Source: Caballeronia sp. NK8
GTDB lineage: Bacteria > Pseudomonadota > Gammaproteobacteria > Burkholderiales > Burkholderiaceae
Direction: 5' to 3'
DNA length: 64,000 nt
NCBI RefSeq assembly: GCF_018408855.1
Contig: NZ_AP024322.1
Location: 124,001 to 188,000 of the forward strand
Below the pieces are notes generated by a model that had not been told where the DNA came from, did no database searches, and saw nothing but the letters and a program-made list of their open reading frames with translations. Shown here piece by piece: positions 37,071 through 45,961 of the stretch; positions within the stretch are counted from its first letter, which is position 1, and each line of letters starts with the position of its first letter. Made by a program: the position numbers and the translations under genes.

Positions 37071-37844
37071 ATGACCGACAACACTGGCGGTACGCCGCCC
37101 TACACGATTCCCGGTTTTCCCGGATTCGGCCAGGCCGACATGATGGGCAAGATGTGGGAACTGATGCGTCTGAATCCGTTCGCCGCCGCGATGCCGGGCG
37201 GCGGGCAGGGCATGGGTCCCTCACTCTCGATGATGTCGGACATGCTCGCTCCGCTCACCAACATCGAAGAACTCGACAAGCGCGTGACGGACATGCGCGC
37301 CGTCGAGCACTGGCTGAAGCTCAATCTCAACATGCTGCAATCGGCGATCCAGGCGCTCGAAGTGCAGCGCGCGACGCTCGCGACGCTGCGCGCGTTCGGC
37401 GCGTTTGCGCAGACATCGGTAGAAAGCGCGCACAACGCCGCGACGGAGAACGCGAAAGCGGCGAGCGCGGGCTGGCCGATGAGCGGTGCGGCGAAGCCGG
37501 AAGCGCCGAAGCAGGCGGCGGCAAGCGTTGCGCCCGCGAGCGAGACATCGGCTGAAGGCGAGGAAGCCAGCGAGACGGCGTCCGCGCCGCCGCCCGGTTT
37601 CGATCCGACCGGCTGGTGGAACGTGCTGCAATCGCAGTTCAATCAGCTTGCGCATCTCGCGATGCTTCAGCCCGGCATGACCGGCCCGCTCGACCCGACG
37701 GGCGCTGGCCAGCCTGCCGCCGCTGCTGGCGAGAACAGCGCCGGGCAGCCGGCGGACGGCGCCGAGGATAAAACCGACGCCGCCTCCGCGGCTGCGAAGA
37801 AAGCGGCAGCACGCAAGGCCGCGCCGCGCAAGAAACCCGTCTGA
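37071..37844 (+). CDS. phaM: Polyhydroxyalkanoate granule regulator PhaM
   Basis: A 257-residue protein matching PhaM, which activates PHA synthase and ties granules to the nucleoid. The N-terminal part is characteristic: [20 protein letters not shown], then [20 protein letters not shown]. The middle is Ala-rich, and the C-terminus ends in a lysine/alanine DNA-binding tail ([15 protein letters not shown]) resembling histone H1. No phaC or phaP is nearby. A good AAGGAGAG site precedes the ATG. Two hairpins follow the stop. Confidence 0.88.
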   Translation: MTDNTGGTPPYTIPGFPGFGQADMMGKMWELMRLNPFAAAMPGGGQGMGPSLSMMSDMLAPLTNIEELDKRVTDMRAVEHWLKLNLNMLQSAIQALEVQRATLATLRAFGAFAQTSVESAHNAATENAKAASAGWPMSGAAKPEAPKQAAASVAPASETSAEGEEASETASAPPPGFDPTGWWNVLQSQFNQLAHLAMLQPGMTGPLDPTGAGQPAAAAGENSAGQPADGAEDKTDAASAAAKKAAARKAAPRKKPV

Positions 37845-37853
37845 CTCCCGTTC

Positions 37854-37908
37854 TTCAGGGATTCCCTCCCTGAAACTACGCTCGGCGGCGCACCACGTTC
37901 CGCCGAGC
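37854..37908 (+). terminator. Tandem hairpins after phaM
   Basis: Two perfect stems: TTCAGGGA-N5-TCCCTGAA (37854-37874) and GCTCGGCGG / CCGCCGAGC (37880-37908). Neither has a T tract, so Rho-dependent ending or mRNA protection is more likely than simple intrinsic termination. Confidence 0.5.
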
Positions 37909-38008
37909 CTGCCGATTCCCTTCGATGCGCGAAGCGTCATCGAACCGCGTCATTGGTGTCCGTTTGTCTCGACGAAACGCATCTCAGCACCGACGACCGT
38001 TGTAATTT

Positions 38009-38115
38009 TGTCTATGATGAAACATCGACGACGCTCGAATTTGTCCACCTTCGGCGTCGGGCATGCAATCTGCATCGTACATGGTGTCTATGATTCCAAT
38101 CGATCTGTCCATGAC
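38009..38115 (+). promoter_or_regulatory. Repeated TGTCTATGAT motifs before the CarH-like gene
   Basis: TGTCTATGAT occurs exactly at 38009-38018 and 38085-38094, with a variant TGTCCATGAC at 38106-38115. Each exact copy contains TATGAT, a fair -10 hexamer. The last site overlaps the proposed ATG of the regulator. The spacing (76 and 21 bases) suggests operators for self-regulation; this is inference. Confidence 0.5.
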
Positions 38116-39112
38116 AAACTCATCAGAACAAGACTTCGATTCCGAACCGTTCTCGGCTGACGCGGAAACGCCGGAGCCCGCGCCACGGGCTGACGCGGCA
38201 TCGGGCACGACGGGAATCGGCATTGGTGCGATCGCTCAGGAAATTGGTCTGACGAAGGACACATTGCGCGTCTGGGAACGCCGCTACGGTTTTCCGCAGC
38301 CGATGCGGACGGCGGGCGGCGAGCGGCTGTATCCGCAGGAACAGGTGACGAAGCTGCGGCTGGTCAAGCGCCTGCTGGATGCGGGACATCGCCCGAGCAA
38401 GGTGCTCGCGCAACCGATCGACCTGCTGCAGCAACTGGCCGAAAGCTCCGGCGTCGGACAGGATGCGCCGGACGTCGAGCTCGATCACCTGATTTCGCTG
38501 TTGCGCAAGAGCGCGTATGAAGAGTTTCGCTTCGGCCTGCTGAAGCGCGCCACGCGCGACGGGCTCGAACGCTTCGTGCTCGATGTCGCGGCGCCGCTGT
38601 CGGCGCGCGTCGGCAATGCATGGGCTGCGGGCACTTTGCAGGTCTATCACGAACATTTGTTCAGCGAAGCGATCCAGGCGTCGATGCGTACGCTCATGCG
38701 GCCACTCTCCGATGCCGTGCGTGGACGCGGCAGCCGGCCGCGCGTTCTGCTCACCACGCTATCGGGCGAAGGCCACGGCCTCGGCATCCTGATGGCCGAA
38801 GCGATGTTCACGCTCTCCGAATGCGAGTGCGTCCAGCTCGGCTTGCAGACGCCGCTGCACGATATCGTCGATGCCGTGGCGGCGCATAACGTCGATATCG
38901 TCGCGCTTTCCTTCACGGCGGTGCTGCCCGCGCAGGCCATCGCGAACGGGCTGACCGATCTGCGCAATCTGTTGCCACCGCACGTGCGGATCTGGGCGGG
39001 CGGCAGCAGTCCGGCGCTGCGCCGCAAGTTCAGCGACGGCATACAACACGTCGGCGGCTTGACGCCGATCGACGAAACTGTCGCGGATTGGCGTCAATCG
39101 GCCATGTTATGA
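38111..39112 (+). CDS. MerR-family regulator with cobalamin-binding domain (CarH/LitR type)
   Basis: About 333 residues. A MerR DNA-binding helix-turn-helix is near the N-terminus (AIAQEIGLTKDTLRVWERRYGFPQP). It is followed by a helical cap and a B12-binding Rossmann domain. Residues used by CarH to hold adenosylcobalamin are present: W-x9-EH (WAAGTLQVYHEH) in the cap and the lower-ligand motif GEGHGLG in the B12 domain. CarH proteins bind DNA in the dark and let go when light breaks the Co-C bond. The start is uncertain: in-frame ATGs at 38063, 38081, 38090 and 38111 all lack a clear ribosome site. Target genes are unknown; the next gene encodes a diiron desaturase-like protein. Confidence 0.85.
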   Translation: MTNSSEQDFDSEPFSADAETPEPAPRADAASGTTGIGIGAIAQEIGLTKDTLRVWERRYGFPQPMRTAGGERLYPQEQVTKLRLVKRLLDAGHRPSKVLAQPIDLLQQLAESSGVGQDAPDVELDHLISLLRKSAYEEFRFGLLKRATRDGLERFVLDVAAPLSARVGNAWAAGTLQVYHEHLFSEAIQASMRTLMRPLSDAVRGRGSRPRVLLTTLSGEGHGLGILMAEAMFTLSECECVQLGLQTPLHDIVDAVAAHNVDIVALSFTAVLPAQAIANGLTDLRNLLPPHVRIWAGGSSPALRRKFSDGIQHVGGLTPIDETVADWRQSAML

Positions 39113-39508
39113 TCGATTGCGCTCGCTGCGGCGAGCATTGGCGCGCAAGTTCGCGGCGCATGCATATCGCATTGCTGTCACGCGAGCAGGGCATACTGCG
39201 CGGCCGGCGCCGTATCGGCGGCGGTCAAGGCGCCACTTGAACATACCTCAGGCACAGGTTTCGCTCCTCACCCACGGTAGAACAAGACGCACAACACGCA
39301 ACATTTGCACGGGGAGTGCAGTGTTTCAGCGGGACGCGAGGCCATGCCGCCGCGCCCTATTTGCGCGCTCGTTGTCGTTTTTCGTCTTTGGCCGACCGAA
39401 TCCCGCGTAAAATTGAAAGCTTGGCTGCTTGCATGCAAGCACTTACGCACGCGCCGGCCGAAAGTCAACACAGATATAACGTCGCATAAGTGGCATCAGG
39501 GGTGGACT
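39113..39508. other. Gene-free region before the diiron protein gene
   Basis: 396 bases with no supported gene; short open frames here lack ribosome sites and sensible composition. It contains TAAAAT (39408-39413) as a possible -10, a perfect 16-bp palindrome at 39426-39441, and a second TATAAC just before 39480. It is probably the promoter and control region of the gene starting at 39509. Confidence 0.55.
39426..39441. promoter_or_regulatory. 16-bp perfect palindrome upstream of the diiron protein gene
   Basis: TGCTTGCATGCAAGCA is a perfect palindrome about 70 bases before the ATG and just downstream of a TAAAAT. This is the usual place for a repressor operator, for example of a TetR-type lipid regulator. 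The binding protein is unknown. Confidence 0.5.
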
Positions 39509-40384
39509 ATGAACACCATGCTTTATCCGGAACTTTATAAATCGCTGGAATCCGTCCGCTGGGATATGGAGAAGGATATCCCGTGGGACAAATTCGATGT
39601 TTCCCTGCTCACCGACGAGCAGGCCAAGACCATCAAGATGAACGCGATCACCGAATGGTCCGCTCTTCCCGCAACCGAGATGTTCCTGCGTGACAACCAC
39701 CATGACAGCGATTTCTCCGCTTTCATGAGCGTGTGGTTCTTCGAGGAGCAGAAGCATTCGCTCGTGCTGATGGAGTATCTGCGGCGCTTCAAGCCCGACA
39801 TGGTGCCGTCGGAAGAGGAATTGCACGCGGTGCGCTTCGAATTCGATCCCGCGCCGCCGCTGGAAACACTGATGCTGCACTTCTGCGGTGAGATCCGTCT
39901 GAACCACTGGTATCGCCGCGCGGCCGAGTGGCACACCGAACCGGTGATCAAGCACATCTACGAAACCATTTCGCGCGACGAAGCCCGCCACGGCGGCGCG
40001 TATCTGCGCTACATGAAGAAGGCGCTCACGAATGCAGGCGACACCGCGCGCGCGGCGTTCGCGAAGATCGGCGTGCTGATGGCGTCCGCGCGCCGCACGG
40101 AAAAACCGCTGCATCCGACCAACCTGCACGTGAATCAGGCGCTGTTTCCGCGCGACACCGTGCAGTCGCGCCTGCCCGATCCGGAATGGCTCGAACGCTG
40201 GCTGGACGACCAGATCCGCTTCGACGACAGTTGGGAAAAGAAGGTCGTCGAGCGCATTCTGCACAACCTGTCGATTCTGTTCGAGCGTTCGTTCGCGACC
40301 GCGCAGGAATTGAACCGCTATCGCAAGGAAGTGACGCAACGTCTGCAAGCGGCGCCGGGCGGAACGGCCGAGCAGCCGGCCTGA
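39509..40384 (+). CDS. Ferritin-like diiron protein, acyl-ACP desaturase-like
   Basis: A 291-residue helical protein with two iron-binding motifs of the ferritin-like diiron class: FFEEQKHSLVL (EExxH) and ISRDEARHGG (DExRH), plus further acids in ATEMFLRDNHHDSDF and CGEIRLNHWYRR. Length and layout resemble soluble acyl-ACP desaturases, but the specific oxidation is not established. The start ATG 39509 follows an AGGGG. The upstream frame continues to 39305 but is not protein-like. It ends at a strong hairpin. Its place after the CarH-like gene raises the idea of light- or stress-dependent lipid change. Confidence 0.82.
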   Translation: MNTMLYPELYKSLESVRWDMEKDIPWDKFDVSLLTDEQAKTIKMNAITEWSALPATEMFLRDNHHDSDFSAFMSVWFFEEQKHSLVLMEYLRRFKPDMVPSEEELHAVRFEFDPAPPLETLMLHFCGEIRLNHWYRRAAEWHTEPVIKHIYETISRDEARHGGAYLRYMKKALTNAGDTARAAFAKIGVLMASARRTEKPLHPTNLHVNQALFPRDTVQSRLPDPEWLERWLDDQIRFDDSWEKKVVERILHNLSILFERSFATAQELNRYRKEVTQRLQAAPGGTAEQPA

Positions 40385-40412
40385 GGTTTCAGGCCGCAGG
40401 TTCTGACGATCG

Positions 40413-40445
40413 AACGGCCCGCCGGGTAAAACCGGCGGGCCGTTT
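40413..40445 (+). terminator. Terminator after the diiron protein gene
   Basis: A 13-bp perfect stem (AACGGCCCGCCGG / CCGGCGGGCCGTT) with a 6-base loop. The T run is short, but the stem is very stable. Confidence 0.75.
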
Positions 40446-40523
40446 GCATTTCATCGCTACCGATTCGCTTGCAGGGTGTCGTGGCACAATGCGCGCTTTC
40501 AGCACATCGCAACGAGCGCCGTC

Positions 40524-41006
40524 ATGCCCGCTATTTTCGAACGCAAGATCATCACGCGCGAAGCGCTTGCCGCGCGCCGCTCCACGCTCGCCGGTCCGGT
40601 CGTATTCACGAACGGCGTCTTCGACATTCTTCATCGCGGCCACGTGACCTATCTCGCGGATGCGAAAGCGCTTGGCGCCACGCTCATCGTCGGCGTGAAC
40701 AGCGATGCGTCCGTGCGTACGCTCGGCAAGGGCGACGACCGGCCGATCAATCGCGAGGACGATCGCATGGCGCTGCTCGCGGCACTGGAAAGCGTCGACT
40801 GGGTCGTGAAGTTCGAGGAATCGACACCGCTGCAACTGATCGAGGCCGTGCATCCCGATGTGCTCGTGAAGGGCGGCGACTACGACATGGACAAGCTCGC
40901 CGAATCGGCGCTCGTGCGCAGTTGGGGCGGCAAGGCGCTTGCCATCGCGTTCGAGCACGACCGGTCGACAACCGCGCTGCTCAGAAAGGTTCGCGCGCAG
41001 TCCTGA
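40524..41006 (+). CDS. rfaE2: D-glycero-beta-D-manno-heptose 1-phosphate adenylyltransferase
   Basis: A 160-residue nucleotidyltransferase that makes ADP-heptose for the LPS core. The nucleotide-binding motif is GVFDILHRGHVTYL (HxGH type), followed by VGVNSDASVRTLGKGDDRPIN and VKGGDYD. It corresponds to the C-terminal half of E. coli HldE, here a separate protein as is usual in Burkholderia. Start ATG 40524 (MPAIFERKI). It converges on the small membrane protein gene at 41022. Confidence 0.94.
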   Translation: MPAIFERKIITREALAARRSTLAGPVVFTNGVFDILHRGHVTYLADAKALGATLIVGVNSDASVRTLGKGDDRPINREDDRMALLAALESVDWVVKFEESTPLQLIEAVHPDVLVKGGDYDMDKLAESALVRSWGGKALAIAFEHDRSTTALLRKVRAQS

Positions 41007-41021
41007 CTGATCTGCGCCGGC

Positions 41022-41261
41022 TCACTGCCCGAGCGGCGCAGTCTGCACGTTGGCGGCCGGCGCCGGTCCGCCGACGCGCGGCTGATCGAACGATTCCTCC
41101 GGCCGGAGCGGACGCGTTGCGAGCGCTTCGGGATGCACTTGCTGCAAGAGATGGTACGGCTCGCGTGCGCCCGCCGCGGGCAGCGGACCGAACATGCCGC
41201 GCATGACCGCGAACATCAGCAAGTTGGCGAGAATCAGGAGGGCGATCAGCCAGCGCAGCAT
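41022..41261 (-). CDS. Small single-helix membrane protein
   Basis: A 79-residue protein of unknown function with an N-terminal membrane helix (MLRWLIALLILANLLMFAV) and a periplasmic Pro-rich tail (VHPEALATRPLRPEES). It sits 29 bases downstream of coaX in the birA-coaX series. In related genomes a longer SPOR protein often occupies this place. This one lacks a visible SPOR domain and could be a shortened form of that protein. Confidence 0.7.
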   Translation of the reverse strand: MLRWLIALLILANLLMFAVMRGMFGPLPAAGAREPYHLLQQVHPEALATRPLRPEESFDQPRVGGPAPAANVQTAPLGQ

Positions 41262-41290
41262 TCCTGGGCTCCGTCAATCAGGTAAGGGAA

Positions 41291-42112
41291 TCAGGATGAA
41301 TGGCGCGCCGTCGCGTCGCGCGCGATGAGCGCGAGGCCGGACAGCACGAGGGAATCGTGTCGAGTATGCGGCACGTCGAGCGCGCCCGCGATTTCATTCG
41401 CGGCGCCGCCGCCGAGCACGAGCCGGACGTCGGCATGCAAGTCCGCTTGCAGATCGTGCCACGCGCGCTCGATCAGACTCGCCTGTGCGAGCAGGCATCC
41501 GGACGACAGCGCGGCGGCCGTGTCGGTGGCGAAGAGGCTGCGCGTCTGACTCAGCGCTTCGCGTGCGGATGCGGCGTCGAGCGTCGGCAGTTGTGCGGTG
41601 TGGCTGCCGAGCGACTCCATCATCAGCGACCAGCCCGGCGCGATCAAACCGCCGATGAAGACGCCGTCGGCGCGCAGCGCTTCGAGCGTCGTCGCGGTGC
41701 CGAAGGTCGCGACGAGCAGATGCTCGCCCGGATAGGCAGCGCGCGCCGCGATCATGCCGGCCCAGCGATCGCTGCCGAGGCGCGTCGGATCGGCGTAGGT
41801 GTTGACCACGCCGCACTGTTCGGCGCGCGCGCGCACGACGGTGCGCGGCAACGATGGCCAGCGCGCGTCGATCAGTCGCTGGATGCGGTTCTGCACCGGC
41901 ATGCCCGCGACGTTCGAAATCCACGCGCTCGCCGGCACGGGCAAAGCGGACCAGTCGCCGAGCGCGGCGTCGTCGGCGGCGGTCGAGTGATGCGCGTGCT
42001 CGAATGCGCCGTTGGTCAGCGACGCGCCGTGGGCATCGACGAGCGACCACTTGATGCGGCTGTTGCCCGCGTCGATGAGCAGATACGGCGCTTCATCGCC
42101 GGACGTTTTCAC
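41291..42112 (-). CDS. coaX: Type III pantothenate kinase
   Basis: CoaX phosphorylates pantothenate, the first step to coenzyme A, and is not feedback-inhibited. The 273 residues show the ASKHA-fold phosphate-1 motif [17 protein letters not shown], the conserved [14 protein letters not shown], and the phosphate-2 region [16 protein letters not shown]. Its ATG overlaps the birA stop by 4 bases, so both are translated from one message. Confidence 0.95.
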   Translation of the reverse strand: MKTSGDEAPYLLIDAGNSRIKWSLVDAHGASLTNGAFEHAHHSTAADDAALGDWSALPVPASAWISNVAGMPVQNRIQRLIDARWPSLPRTVVRARAEQCGVVNTYADPTRLGSDRWAGMIAARAAYPGEHLLVATFGTATTLEALRADGVFIGGLIAPGWSLMMESLGSHTAQLPTLDAASAREALSQTRSLFATDTAAALSSGCLLAQASLIERAWHDLQADLHADVRLVLGGGAANEIAGALDVPHTRHDSLVLSGLALIARDATARHSS

Positions 42113-42996
42113 GGGCGTTCCCTTGCGAGGCGCAGCGTCAGTTCGCCGGTCGCGACGGCGCGCGGGCCTTCGGGTGCGTCGATCAGCAACTGGCCGCTGT
42201 CATCGACGCCTGCTGCGATGCCGCGCGTCACTTCCATGCCCTGATCGATCAACGCGACTTCGCGTCCTGCCCAGGCGTGCGCGTCGAGCCAGCGCTGGCG
42301 AAACGGCTTGAAGCCCTCGGCTTCGAAACGCGGCAGCGCGGCGTCGAGCGCGTTGAGGAGCGCGGCGAGAGCCTCGGTGAGATTGGCGTCGGGCCAGGCG
42401 CGTGCGAGCGCGGCCGGCGCGGCGGCGGGCGCGGATGACGCGGCGAGCCGATTCGCGTCGTCGACCTGCGCGGCGAGCTGTTCCGCGCCGTGCAGGTTCA
42501 GGCCGATGCCGATCACGACCGCCGTCGCGTCCGGCGTGTTCCACGCGGTTTCGATGAGAATGCCGGCGAGCTTGCCGTCATCGAGCAGGACGTCGTTCGG
42601 CCATTTCAACGCGGGTCGCGCCGATGGCGCGAGCGGCAGACGCGCGAGCGCATCGAGCACGGCGGTGCCGATGGCGAGACTCAGGCCCGACAATCCTTCG
42701 ATCGGTCGCTTCAGCACGCAGCCAACCGACATCAGCAGCGCATTGCCCGGTTCGGCGAGCCACGCGCGGCCGCGCCGTCCGCGTCCTGCTGTTTGCGAAT
42801 ACACGATGCGGGCGACGGGCGCGGGCGTGCCGTCGCGCCGTGACGTGCGCAGTTGCGCCATCAGGTCCGCGTTCGTAGAGCCCGTTTCATCGACGATGTC
42901 GATGGTCCAGTCGCGAACGGGCCGCTCGGCGAGTGCCGCGAGCCGGGTGCGATCGATGCGCCAGGGCGCGTCGGGGGCGAAGGGGGAGGAGGTCAT
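42109..42996 (-). CDS. birA: Biotin-[acetyl-CoA-carboxylase] ligase, monofunctional
   Basis: BirA activates biotin to biotinyl-AMP and attaches it to the carboxyl carrier protein. The 295 residues have the biotin/ATP-binding loop [15 protein letters not shown] and the motif [18 protein letters not shown], plus a short C-terminal SH3-like domain. There is no N-terminal helix-turn-helix, so it is a ligase only and not a repressor of biotin genes. First gene of birA-coaX. Confidence 0.95.
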   Translation of the reverse strand: MTSSPFAPDAPWRIDRTRLAALAERPVRDWTIDIVDETGSTNADLMAQLRTSRRDGTPAPVARIVYSQTAGRGRRGRAWLAEPGNALLMSVGCVLKRPIEGLSGLSLAIGTAVLDALARLPLAPSARPALKWPNDVLLDDGKLAGILIETAWNTPDATAVVIGIGLNLHGAEQLAAQVDDANRLAASSAPAAAPAALARAWPDANLTEALAALLNALDAALPRFEAEGFKPFRQRWLDAHAWAGREVALIDQGMEVTRGIAAGVDDSGQLLIDAPEGPRAVATGELTLRLARERP

Positions 42997-43043
42997 GGCG
43001 GGTATTGTAGCCGTGGGTTCGGCGAGCTACACCTGCCGGCGAG

Positions 43044-43376
43044 TCACACGAATGAGATCCGCAGTGTCTTGCCGCAGGCTGCTGCGTATTTGTGGAGCGT
43101 ATCGAGCGAAGGTGAATGCTTTCCGCTGATCAGCGAGCCTTCGAGTCGCGCCACGGCCGACGCGGTCGTCTTCATGTGCTCGGCCACTTGCGCTTGCGTC
43201 AGACCTGCTTCCTTGCGCGCGCGAAGCAGCGCATCGAGCGCTTCGTACTTGGGACCCAGAGCGTCATATGCCGCCTTGAATTCCGGGTCGGCGAGCATGC
43301 GACGGGTGTCTTCGTCGGTGTGAGCGACCGGTTCATATCGCCGTTCCAGTTCGCGTTGCAGTCGGGTTTTAGCCAT
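43044..43376 (-). CDS. XRE-family antitoxin (HigA-like)
   Basis: A 110-residue protein with a C-terminal helix-turn-helix of the Cro/CI type: ARKEAGLTQAQVAEHMKTTASAVARLEGSLI. The N-terminal half is charged and helical and probably wraps the toxin. Its start overlaps the end of the toxin gene by 8 bases, so the toxin is encoded first, as in higBA. It likely neutralises the toxin and represses the pair. Confidence 0.88.
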   Translation of the reverse strand: MAKTRLQRELERRYEPVAHTDEDTRRMLADPEFKAAYDALGPKYEALDALLRARKEAGLTQAQVAEHMKTTASAVARLEGSLISGKHSPSLDTLHKYAAACGKTLRISFV

Positions 43377-43716
43377 TTCTTTTCACCTCCTTCATTCGCT
43401 CTCGCGCAATTCGCAGTTCATCGTCGGGCGTTCGCCTGGTCTTCTTGACGAAGGCATGCAGCATGACGATCCGTCTGCCAATGGTCATGCAATAAAAGAC
43501 GCGGCCCACGCCTTCCTTACCGTGTGGCCGGAGTTCGAACAGTCCTTTCCCCATCGATTTTGAATGGGGCATTCGCAAATTCGCACCGTGGATTTTCATG
43601 AGATCCACCAGCCGCCAGTAGTCCGAGCGAATTCCGGCCGGCAGGTCGTAAATTTCATCGCGAAGTTGTTCGTCGAAGTACGTTATGGTCCAACCGTGGT
43701 CATAAGATGTTAGCAT
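43369..43716 (-). CDS. RelE/HigB-type toxin (Gp49-like)
   Basis: A 115-residue protein of the phage-derived Gp49-like/HigB toxin family, predicted to be a ribosome-dependent mRNA interferase. The core is RMPHSKSMGKGLFELRPHGKEGVGRVFYC, followed by RIVMLHAFVKKTRRTP, matching the RelE-fold pattern with basic catalytic residues. The ATG at 43716 (MLTSYDHGW) is the likely start because the longer frame is not family-like. It is coupled to the antitoxin gene, and the pair lies between birA and the Mce operon. Confidence 0.85.
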   Translation of the reverse strand: MLTSYDHGWTITYFDEQLRDEIYDLPAGIRSDYWRLVDLMKIHGANLRMPHSKSMGKGLFELRPHGKEGVGRVFYCMTIGRRIVMLHAFVKKTRRTPDDELRIARERMKEVKRNG

Positions 43717-43901
43717 ATTTGCTATGTTGCTCAAGGATGCGAAGCACCTCAGTCTTCTCGATCCTGTGACTCTGCGGAATCCAGCCATTGGATATAAGCC
43801 GATATCCAGATGCAGCACGCACCACCATCCCCGCGCCCCCGCTACACACTTCGCTACAATGTCCTCTCCCCATTAACCGCGTCTCATCGCGCCATCGATC
43901 C

Positions 43902-45029
43902 TTGGACTTCGACACGCCGCCGCGCCTACGGGTGGAAGCTGGTCAGCAGGGCAAGGTGGTCCGGCTCTCGGGCCAGTGGACCGCGCTCGCGCTCGCCCGC
44001 GACCGCGCGAAGAGCGGCGTCACGCGGCGGCTGCGCGCCATCGGGCGCGAAGCGATCAGCCAGTGGGATCTGCTGTCCGTCGAGCGGCTCGATCACGTCG
44101 GCGGACAGGCGCTCTGGCGCGTCTGGGGCCGCAAGATGCCCGCGACCATCGCGCTGTCCGACACTCAGCGCGAAATCTTCGAGCGCGTCGCGCTGCTCGA
44201 TGCCGAGCGCGAGGAACCCGAGCCCGTCGATCGCGTCGATCCGGTCACGCGCCTCGGTCAGCTGATCTTCACGTTCTTCGATCATCTCTACGGCGGCCTC
44301 GCACTGTTCGGCGGCTTCATGCTCGATCTCTTCGGGCTCGTTCGGCGTCCGCAGCGAATCCCGTGGACGGAAATCTCCGCGAACATCTATAGCGCCGGCG
44401 CGCAGGCGCTCGCGATCACCGCGCTCGTCGCGTTCCTGATCGGCATCGTGCTGAGCTATCTGTCCGCGCAACAGTTGCAGGCGTTCGGCGCGAACCAGTA
44501 CATCGTGAACATTCTCGGGCTGTCCGTGATCCGCGAACTCGGGCCGGTGCTCTCCGCGATTCTCGTCGCCGGGCGCTCGGGCTCCGCGATCACCGCGCAG
44601 ATCGGCGTGATGCGCGTCACCGAGGAACTCGACGCGATGCAGGTCATGGGCATTCCGCACGGCCTGCGGCTCGTGCTGCCGCGCGTGATCGCGCTCGGCA
44701 TCGCGATGCCGCTGCTCGTCATGTGGACCAACATCGTCGCGTTGACGGGCGGCGCGCTCGCGGCGAAGCTCGTGCTGTCCATCGACATGAACTTCTTCAT
44801 TCGCTCGCTGCCGTCGGTCGTGCCGATCGCGAATCTGTGGATCGGGCTCGGCAAGGGCGTCGTGTTCGGTATGCTGATCGCGCTCGCCGCGTGTCATTTC
44901 GGCTTCCGCATCAAGGCGAATTCGCAGAGTCTCGGCGAAGGCACGACGACCTCCGTCGTCACGTCGATCACCATCGTCATTCTCGCGGACGCCGTGTTCG
45001 CGATCCTGTTCCAGAACGTCGGGCTCTGA
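43902..45029 (+). CDS. Mce-type lipid ABC transporter permease with N-terminal STAS-like region (MlaE-like)
   Basis: About 375 residues from a TTG start (LDFDTPPRLRVEAG). The first 110 residues resemble a STAS domain (VVRLSGQWTALALARDR), fused here to the permease, whereas in Mla it is the separate MlaB. The membrane part has the MlaE signature IRELGPVLSAILVAGRSGSA and five to six helices. It works with the ATPase and MCE protein encoded just downstream to move lipids between the membranes. The TTG start is my inference from protein similarity; upstream ATGs give non-family sequence. Confidence 0.88.
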   Translation: MDFDTPPRLRVEAGQQGKVVRLSGQWTALALARDRAKSGVTRRLRAIGREAISQWDLLSVERLDHVGGQALWRVWGRKMPATIALSDTQREIFERVALLDAEREEPEPVDRVDPVTRLGQLIFTFFDHLYGGLALFGGFMLDLFGLVRRPQRIPWTEISANIYSAGAQALAITALVAFLIGIVLSYLSAQQLQAFGANQYIVNILGLSVIRELGPVLSAILVAGRSGSAITAQIGVMRVTEELDAMQVMGIPHGLRLVLPRVIALGIAMPLLVMWTNIVALTGGALAAKLVLSIDMNFFIRSLPSVVPIANLWIGLGKGVVFGMLIALAACHFGFRIKANSQSLGEGTTTSVVTSITIVILADAVFAILFQNVGL

Positions 45030-45034
45030 CCGCC

Positions 45035-45913
45035 ATGTCGACCACGCTCGCCACCGCCGTGCGCCACCAGCCGCCGCCCGTCATCGCGGAACCGGTGATC
45101 GAAGTGCGCGATCTCACCAAGCGCTACGGACGCACGGTGATCCACGAGCATCTGAATCTGGACGTCCGGCGCGGCGAGATCGTCGCGCTCCTGGGCGGTT
45201 CCGGCTCGGGCAAGACCACGCTCGTGCGGCAGATGCTCGGGCTGGAATCGCCGAGCTCGGGCACCATCCGCGTGCTCGGCGAGGAATGGGCGAACATGGA
45301 CGAAGAAACCGCGAAGATGCTGCGCACGCGCTCCGGCATGATGTTCCAGCAGGGCGCGCTGTTCTCGTCGCTGACCGTGTATGACAACATCGCGCAGCCG
45401 TTTCGCGAACTCGGCAAGATTCCCGAGGATCTGATCCGCGAGTTCGTGATGCTGAAGCTCGAAATGGTCGGGCTGTCGTGCAAGCACGCGAGCAAGATGC
45501 CATCCGCGCTGTCGGGCGGGATGGTCAAGCGCGTGGGCATCGCGCGGGCGATCGCGCTCGAGCCCGAACTGCTGTTTCTCGACGAACCCACCGCCGGTCT
45601 CGATCCCAAGGCGTCGGACGAATTCGTCGATCTGATCGCGACGCTGCATCGCGCGCTCGGGCTGACCGTTGTGCTGGTCACGCACGATCTCGATACGATG
45701 GTCGCGCTTTCCACGCGCGTCGCCGTGCTGGCGGAGCGGCGCGTGCTGGTCGCCGCGCCCGTGGAGGAAGCGTGCGCGGTGGACCATCCGTTCATCCGCG
45801 AGTATTTTCTCGGACGGCGCGGGCGGCGCGCGTTGCAGGCCCTGCCGCCCGAGCGTCGCGCGAAGCTGCCGCCGGCCGCGCTCGAGGACGCGCCGATCAC
45901 CGTCAACAAATAG
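45035..45913 (+). CDS. Mce-type ABC transporter ATP-binding protein (MlaF-like)
   Basis: A 292-residue ABC ATPase with Walker A (GGSGSGKTTLVRQ), Q loop (MMFQQGALFSSLTV), signature (ALSGGMVKRVGIARA), Walker B (LLFLDEPTAGLDP) and switch His (LVTHDLDT). The sequence MVKRVGIARAIALEP is typical of the MlaF/Mkl family. Start ATG 45035, 5 bases after the permease stop. It powers the lipid transporter in this operon. Confidence 0.93.
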   Translation: MSTTLATAVRHQPPPVIAEPVIEVRDLTKRYGRTVIHEHLNLDVRRGEIVALLGGSGSGKTTLVRQMLGLESPSSGTIRVLGEEWANMDEETAKMLRTRSGMMFQQGALFSSLTVYDNIAQPFRELGKIPEDLIREFVMLKLEMVGLSCKHASKMPSALSGGMVKRVGIARAIALEPELLFLDEPTAGLDPKASDEFVDLIATLHRALGLTVVLVTHDLDTMVALSTRVAVLAERRVLVAAPVEEACAVDHPFIREYFLGRRGRRALQALPPERRAKLPPAALEDAPITVNK

Positions 45914-45961
45914 CCGCACGACGCGCCGCCGACGCCGCCAGGAAGTCAAAGGAACCCGCCG

